Source: Chitiniphilus shinanonensis DSM 23277 (GTDB lineage Bacteria; Pseudomonadota; Gammaproteobacteria; Burkholderiales; Chitinibacteraceae). From it: a DNA stretch of 64,000 bases. This document shows positions 60,484 to 64,000 of the stretch, piece after piece; position 1 is the first letter of the stretch; every line of letters begins with the position of its first letter. The stretch is taken from the NCBI RefSeq assembly GCF_000374805.1, contig NZ_KB895337.1, positions 127,862 through 191,861 of the forward strand, given 5' to 3'. The notes under the pieces are model-generated. The model was not told the origin of the DNA and did not search any database. It saw only the letters and a program-made list of their open reading frames with translations. The translations under genes were made by a program, and so were the position numbers.

Positions 60484-62442
60484 ATGAACCGAACCTGCGA
60501 AGGCGGCGCCCGCGCGCGCCTGCTGGCGGCATTCGCGTGCGCGCTGGCGCTGGCCGCCTGCGGTGGTGGCGGCGGCGACAGCGGTGGTGGGAGCGGCGGC
60601 GGCAATGGCGGCAACAATGGCAACAACGGTGGTGGCGACGGCGGCGGTTCGGTGGCGCCGCAGCCGACGCCGTTGCCGGTATCGAGCGCGCTGCCGGCGG
60701 TGGACGCCACGCAATGGCACGAGGCGGCGGTGCGCAACGTGTTGCAGACCTTCGCCTACGGCAGCCAGGCCAGCGACGCGCAGATCCGCGAATGGGCGGC
60801 GATGCCGCCGCAACAGGCCATCGTGCAGATGCTCGACTTCGCGCCGTTCAACCCGCGCCTGTCGCCCGGCCTGGGCGGCGCCGATCCGCTGCGCACCGGC
60901 GGCGGCACCCTGGCGGGGCTGTCGGCCTACTGGCGCGGCGCCAGCAGCCCGTTCCCACAGGCCACCCGCGCCGCCTTCGACATCGGCGGCAGCTGGGGTG
61001 GTGTCGCCCGCGTCGGCCTGCAGGCCGGGATGACGCCGGGGCTCAATCCGTTCCTGCACCGCGTGCTGTTCTGGGAGACCAACTACCACCTGGCGGTGAA
61101 CCAGGAGGTGGACGTGTCCGGCGCGCAGATCGGCGCCTACTACGACACGCTGCTGCAATCGTTCGCCGCCGGCGACAGCTATTCGCGCTCGCTGGCGCGC
61201 GCCGCGATGTCCGCCGCCATCGGCCGCCAGTACGGCCACTTCCGCAATACCTACGACAACGCGCGCGGCGTGTTCCGCGGCAACGAGGATTTCGCCCGCG
61301 AATTCCACCAGCTGTTCTTCGGCATCCTCGGCACCACCCAGCCCGAGGACGCCGCACCGCGCGCGACGGGCGAGGACAGCTACCACGAAGTGGTCACGGT
61401 GAAGAACACCGCCCGCCTGCTCACCGACATGACCGAGCCGAGCGACCACGCCACCGAACTGGCGTTCGGCACCGCGCAGCACCACCAGGCGCCGCTGGAG
61501 ATCCTGCACGCGCAGATCGCCGGCGCCACCGCGCGCGACAAGCTGCTGGCGCTGGCCGAAGTGGCGATCCGCCATCCCGAATCCGAGGCCAACCTGCCGG
61601 TGAAGATCGTCGCCGGGCTGGCCAACGACCGCCTGGGCGCCGCCGACATCGCCGAGCTGCGCGCCTACTGGCGCGACATGGGCCAGCGCAAGAGCCTGCT
61701 CGACTTCCTGCGCGCCTATGCGATCTCGCGCCAGTTCCACGACCCGGCGCGGGTGAAATACCTGACCCCGCTGGAGCGCAACATGGTGCTGCTCAACCGC
61801 TTCGCGCTCACCCGCCAGGAAAGCGAGCTGGTGGGGCTGTATTCCGCCATCGGCCTGGTGACCTGGGAAGAGGGCTTCGACGCCTTCTCGCCCAGCCACA
61901 ACGTGTTCGGCCACACCACCGGCGAGGAGACCTCGCTCGCCGCCGACCATTTCCGCGTGGTGTACAACCGCGGCATCGACGGCCTGTGGCGCTTCGCCCG
62001 GGTGGACGGCGACGGCAACGCCGAGCTTGCCGCGCAGGCGCCCGGCTGGGAAAAACGCTGGGACGCGCTGGCCCCGCGCGAGGCGGACGGCGGCTGGCGC
62101 ACCGGGCGCGTCGCCGGCTGGCTGTGGCAGCGCTTCATCGGCGGCGGCGGCTTCGGCGCGCACGAGCGGCTCTACACCTACGCGCTGCTCGGCACCGGCC
62201 GCGACGCCGGCTACTACTGCACCGGCAACGGCGCCGCCGGCACCGATCCCGACTACGTGTTCACCGACGCCGACTTCGCACCGGGCGCGCTCGGCAGCCG
62301 CTGCCTGGAGGGCCTGGCGGCGCTGCCGCTGGCGCTCGACAGCGCCGACGCCACCGTGCGCAAGGACGCCAACCGGCGCGTCGCCTACGCCGTCGCCTTC
62401 CTGTCCGCCCTGCCGCAGGCGCAGGTGGTGCGTGGTGAGTGA
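60484..62442 (+). CDS. DUF1800 family lipoprotein
   Basis: The 652-residue protein has a lipoprotein signal ending ALALAACGGG, a long Gly/Asn/Ser linker (about residues 22-55) and a DUF1800 domain: NVLQTFAYGSQASDAQIREW, LFWETNYHLAVNQEVDVSG, ANEDFAREFHQLFFGILG-like FAREFHQLFFGILGTTQPED, and VTVKNTARLLTDMTE. DUF1800 proteins are nearly always encoded next to a DUF1501 protein, as here. Their joint function is not established; both are exported. Confidence 0.9.
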   Translation: MNRTCEGGARARLLAAFACALALAACGGGGGDSGGGSGGGNGGNNGNNGGGDGGGSVAPQPTPLPVSSALPAVDATQWHEAAVRNVLQTFAYGSQASDAQIREWAAMPPQQAIVQMLDFAPFNPRLSPGLGGADPLRTGGGTLAGLSAYWRGASSPFPQATRAAFDIGGSWGGVARVGLQAGMTPGLNPFLHRVLFWETNYHLAVNQEVDVSGAQIGAYYDTLLQSFAAGDSYSRSLARAAMSAAIGRQYGHFRNTYDNARGVFRGNEDFAREFHQLFFGILGTTQPEDAAPRATGEDSYHEVVTVKNTARLLTDMTEPSDHATELAFGTAQHHQAPLEILHAQIAGATARDKLLALAEVAIRHPESEANLPVKIVAGLANDRLGAADIAELRAYWRDMGQRKSLLDFLRAYAISRQFHDPARVKYLTPLERNMVLLNRFALTRQESELVGLYSAIGLVTWEEGFDAFSPSHNVFGHTTGEETSLAADHFRVVYNRGIDGLWRFARVDGDGNAELAAQAPGWEKRWDALAPREADGGWRTGRVAGWLWQRFIGGGGFGAHERLYTYALLGTGRDAGYYCTGNGAAGTDPDYVFTDADFAPGALGSRCLEGLAALPLALDSADATVRKDANRRVAYAVAFLSALPQAQVVRGE

Positions 62443-62454
62443 TCAAACCCGGAG

Positions 62455-62561
62455 CCGCCCACAACACCCGGCGAAGCGGTCCTGGCACGCAGCGCGAAAC
62501 GCGGACCGTACGTGCAGTACGGCAAGTAAGCGCGCCACAGCCGGCTGGGTGTTGTCGGTGG
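62455..62561 (+). repeat. Long intercistronic hairpin between DUF1800 and DUF1501 genes
   Basis: The arms ccgcccacaacaccc and gggtgttgtcggtgg can form a 15-bp stem with two G-T/mismatch positions. Inside the loop a second perfect hairpin ccgtac/gtacgg is present. The structure ends 18 bases before the DUF1501 start codon. It could be an intergenic repeat of REP type or an mRNA element that sets the ratio of the two products. Confidence 0.6.
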
Positions 62562-62579
62562 CGTTGAAAGGAGTGCCCT

Positions 62580-64000
62580 ATGAATCGACGTGACTTCCTC
62601 AAGCTGAGCCTGCTGGCGGGCGGCCTGGCCGCCTTTCCCGGGCTGATCCCCACCGCCTTCGGCGCGGTGAGCGTGCCGCGCCGCACCCTGGTGTCGGTCA
62701 CGCTGGGCGGCGGGCCGGATTTCCGCCACCTGTTCGCGCCCGCGCTCGCCGCCAACGAGCCGGCCGACAGCTACGCCATGCGCTGGTGGGCGGCGCGCGC
62801 CACCAGCCAGGGCATCGCCGCCGACCAGCGCCACCGCGACGGCTACCTCCAGCGTTTCGGCAGCGCCTACCAGGCGCTGACGCTGCCCGGCACCGCGCAG
62901 GCCGCCGGCCTGGGCGTGCTGGCGAGCTGCGGCTGGCTGAAGGAGCAATGGGACGCCGGCCACGTGGCGGTGATCCACAACGTGGTCGGCGCCACCTCGC
63001 GCGATCATTCGCACGCCTTGCAGGTGATGGACCAGGGCGATCGCGGCAGCGCGCCGCAGGAGCGCAAGCCCGGCTGGGGCGGGCGGCTGGTGGCGACGCT
63101 GGGCGGCAACGCCCGCGTCGGCGCGCTCACCCGCGCCCCGCGCCCGTTCTGCCTCGGCCCCGGCGCCGCCGGCCAGTTGCCCAACGCCGACCGCGTGGTC
63201 AGCATCGCCAATTCGCGCGCGCTGGCGCTGGCCGAGCGCAGCTTCGCCCCCGGCGATCCCACCTGGAAGAAGGTCGCCGCCGAACAGGTGCTGGCGCGCA
63301 GCCTGAAGGCGTACTACGCCGGCCGCGACTTTGCCGCCGACCCGGTGCTGGCGCGCCTCGCCAATCACGAGAAGGTGCTGCGCGCGTTGAGCGGCGGGGT
63401 GAAGGCGCGGCTGGGCAGCGGCGACACCGTGGCCGACGGCGCGGTGCTGCCGGTGCCGGACCCCATCCGCGCCTTGTACGCCGCCAGCGAGCCGTACAAC
63501 AGCCGCTACTGGGGCGGGCAACTGCGCAACCTGCACGACGTACTGGCGCTGACCGGGCTGATCGACGCGCCGGTGCTGTCGATGGAGTACGGCGGCTGGG
63601 ATACCCACAAGCAACAGCAGAGCGTGGCCGAGGCCAACTTCCGCGACCTGTTCGCCAAGGGGCGCGGCTTCGACACGCTGTGGCCCAACCTGGACGCCGG
63701 CAGCCGGCGCAACCTGGTGCTGGTGATCTACGGCGACTTCGGCCGCCAGCTGGCCGCCAACGGCGACGGCGGCACCGACCACGGGCGCGGCAACGCGGTG
63801 CTGGTGATCGGCGACGGCGTGCGCGGCGGCCTGTACGGCAACCCCTTCCCCGAGCGCGAACTGGCGCTGTTCGGCCGCAACCTGAACGACGACATCCTGG
63901 GCTTGACCGGCATCGAACACGTCTTCGGCGCCCTGGCCGACTGGGTGCTGGGCGGCGACAGCGGCACCAGCGTAGTCAACCGCGGCGGCCTGCTGGAAAC
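62580..64000 (+). CDS. DUF1501 family protein, Tat-exported (cut by window end)
   Basis: At least 473 residues are encoded from the ATG behind aaaggag. The N-terminus MNRRDFLKLSLLAGGLAAFP is a twin-arginine signal (RRDFLK). The mature part fits DUF1501, a sulfatase/alkaline phosphatase-like fold: RRTLVSVTLGGGPDFRHLFA near the start, LSMEYGGWDTHKQQQ, VIYGDFGRQ and GTDHGRGNAVLVIGDGVRGG, with Asp/His residues suited to metal binding. The end lies outside the window. It pairs with the DUF1800 lipoprotein upstream. Confidence 0.9.
   Translation, partial: MNRRDFLKLSLLAGGLAAFPGLIPTAFGAVSVPRRTLVSVTLGGGPDFRHLFAPALAANEPADSYAMRWWAARATSQGIAADQRHRDGYLQRFGSAYQALTLPGTAQAAGLGVLASCGWLKEQWDAGHVAVIHNVVGATSRDHSHALQVMDQGDRGSAPQERKPGWGGRLVATLGGNARVGALTRAPRPFCLGPGAAGQLPNADRVVSIANSRALALAERSFAPGDPTWKKVAAEQVLARSLKAYYAGRDFAADPVLARLANHEKVLRALSGGVKARLGSGDTVADGAVLPVPDPIRALYAASEPYNSRYWGGQLRNLHDVLALTGLIDAPVLSMEYGGWDTHKQQQSVAEANFRDLFAKGRGFDTLWPNLDAGSRRNLVLVIYGDFGRQLAANGDGGTDHGRGNAVLVIGDGVRGGLYGNPFPERELALFGRNLNDDILGLTGIEHVFGALADWVLGGDSGTSVVNRGGLLE

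Noticed and set aside
57792-60737. Long minus-strand open frame covering part of bioA and all of ltaE
   Set aside because: Low-complexity translation, crosses two real genes on different strands and a repeat; a by-product of high GC.

Overview
The window is GC-rich DNA with dense codon use, short operons and frequent 4-base gene overlaps. The gene set fits a betaproteobacterium: ImuA-ImuB-DnaE2 mutasome, DUF1631, YqgE-RuvX, aspartate carbamoyltransferase paired with a dead dihydroorotase, an RND pump of MexAB-OprM type and a bacteriophytochrome operon. I lean to Neisseriales (Chitinibacteraceae or Chromobacteriaceae-like), but this is an inference from gene content, not a species call. No rRNA, tRNA, CRISPR array, phage or intact insertion sequence was found.

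Layout. 1-4010 (minus strand): start of a Xaa-Pro aminopeptidase, an M48 metalloprotease, an SH3-domain protein and a CHASE2 adenylate cyclase. 4011-4755: non-coding, with a minus-strand terminator and nested inverted repeats that may be an sRNA. 4756-10487 (plus): a tightly overlapping red-light signalling operon (bacteriophytochrome kinase, response regulator, double-receiver hybrid kinase, heme oxygenase). 10488-11991: possible leader peptide and attenuator in front of an argD-like aminotransferase. 11992-13276: a long non-coding, AT-rich stretch with an FNR-like box, then a MalT-type LuxR regulator and a CSS-EAL phosphodiesterase. 17662-22987: the SOS mutasome imuA-imuB-dnaE2 behind a promoter carrying a GAAC-N4-GTTC palindrome. 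22988-23827: a large imperfect inverted repeat. 23828-28398: a LuxR regulator divergent from a lipoprotein, and a photolyase. 28509-33421: yqgE-ruvX, a periplasmic binding protein, pyrB with a non-catalytic pyrC', and an acyl-CoA-binding protein. 33531-40140: a TetR regulator divergent from a complete RND efflux operon, with a clear operator between them. 40154-40425: a 272-bp element with perfect 25-bp terminal inverted repeats; diverged or partial relatives lie at three other places. 40590-47617: DUF1631, transaldolase, a P-loop kinase, a stand-alone CARF-type nuclease (VC1899/Card1/Can2-like) with no CRISPR genes nearby, and nicotinate phosphoribosyltransferase. 47732-49417: VOC protein, decayed OXA beta-lactamase, MAPEG protein and a small orphan. 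49742-57474: transketolase convergent with a BvgAS-like phosphorelay and a PilZ-like protein. 57458-60086: bioA and threonine aldolase. 60484-64000: a DUF1800 lipoprotein and a DUF1501 Tat-exported protein, cut by the window end.

How the parts fit. Light sensing (phytochrome plus its own biliverdin-making enzyme) feeds a multi-step phosphorelay that has no DNA-binding output inside the operon. DNA damage is covered twice, by the photolyase and the mutagenic polymerase cassette. The regulator-pump unit and the BvgS/BvgA pair are self-contained. The most unusual items are the CARF nuclease without CRISPR and with an altered ligand-binding motif, the mutasome operator, the possible argD attenuator, and the dispersed terminal-inverted-repeat family.
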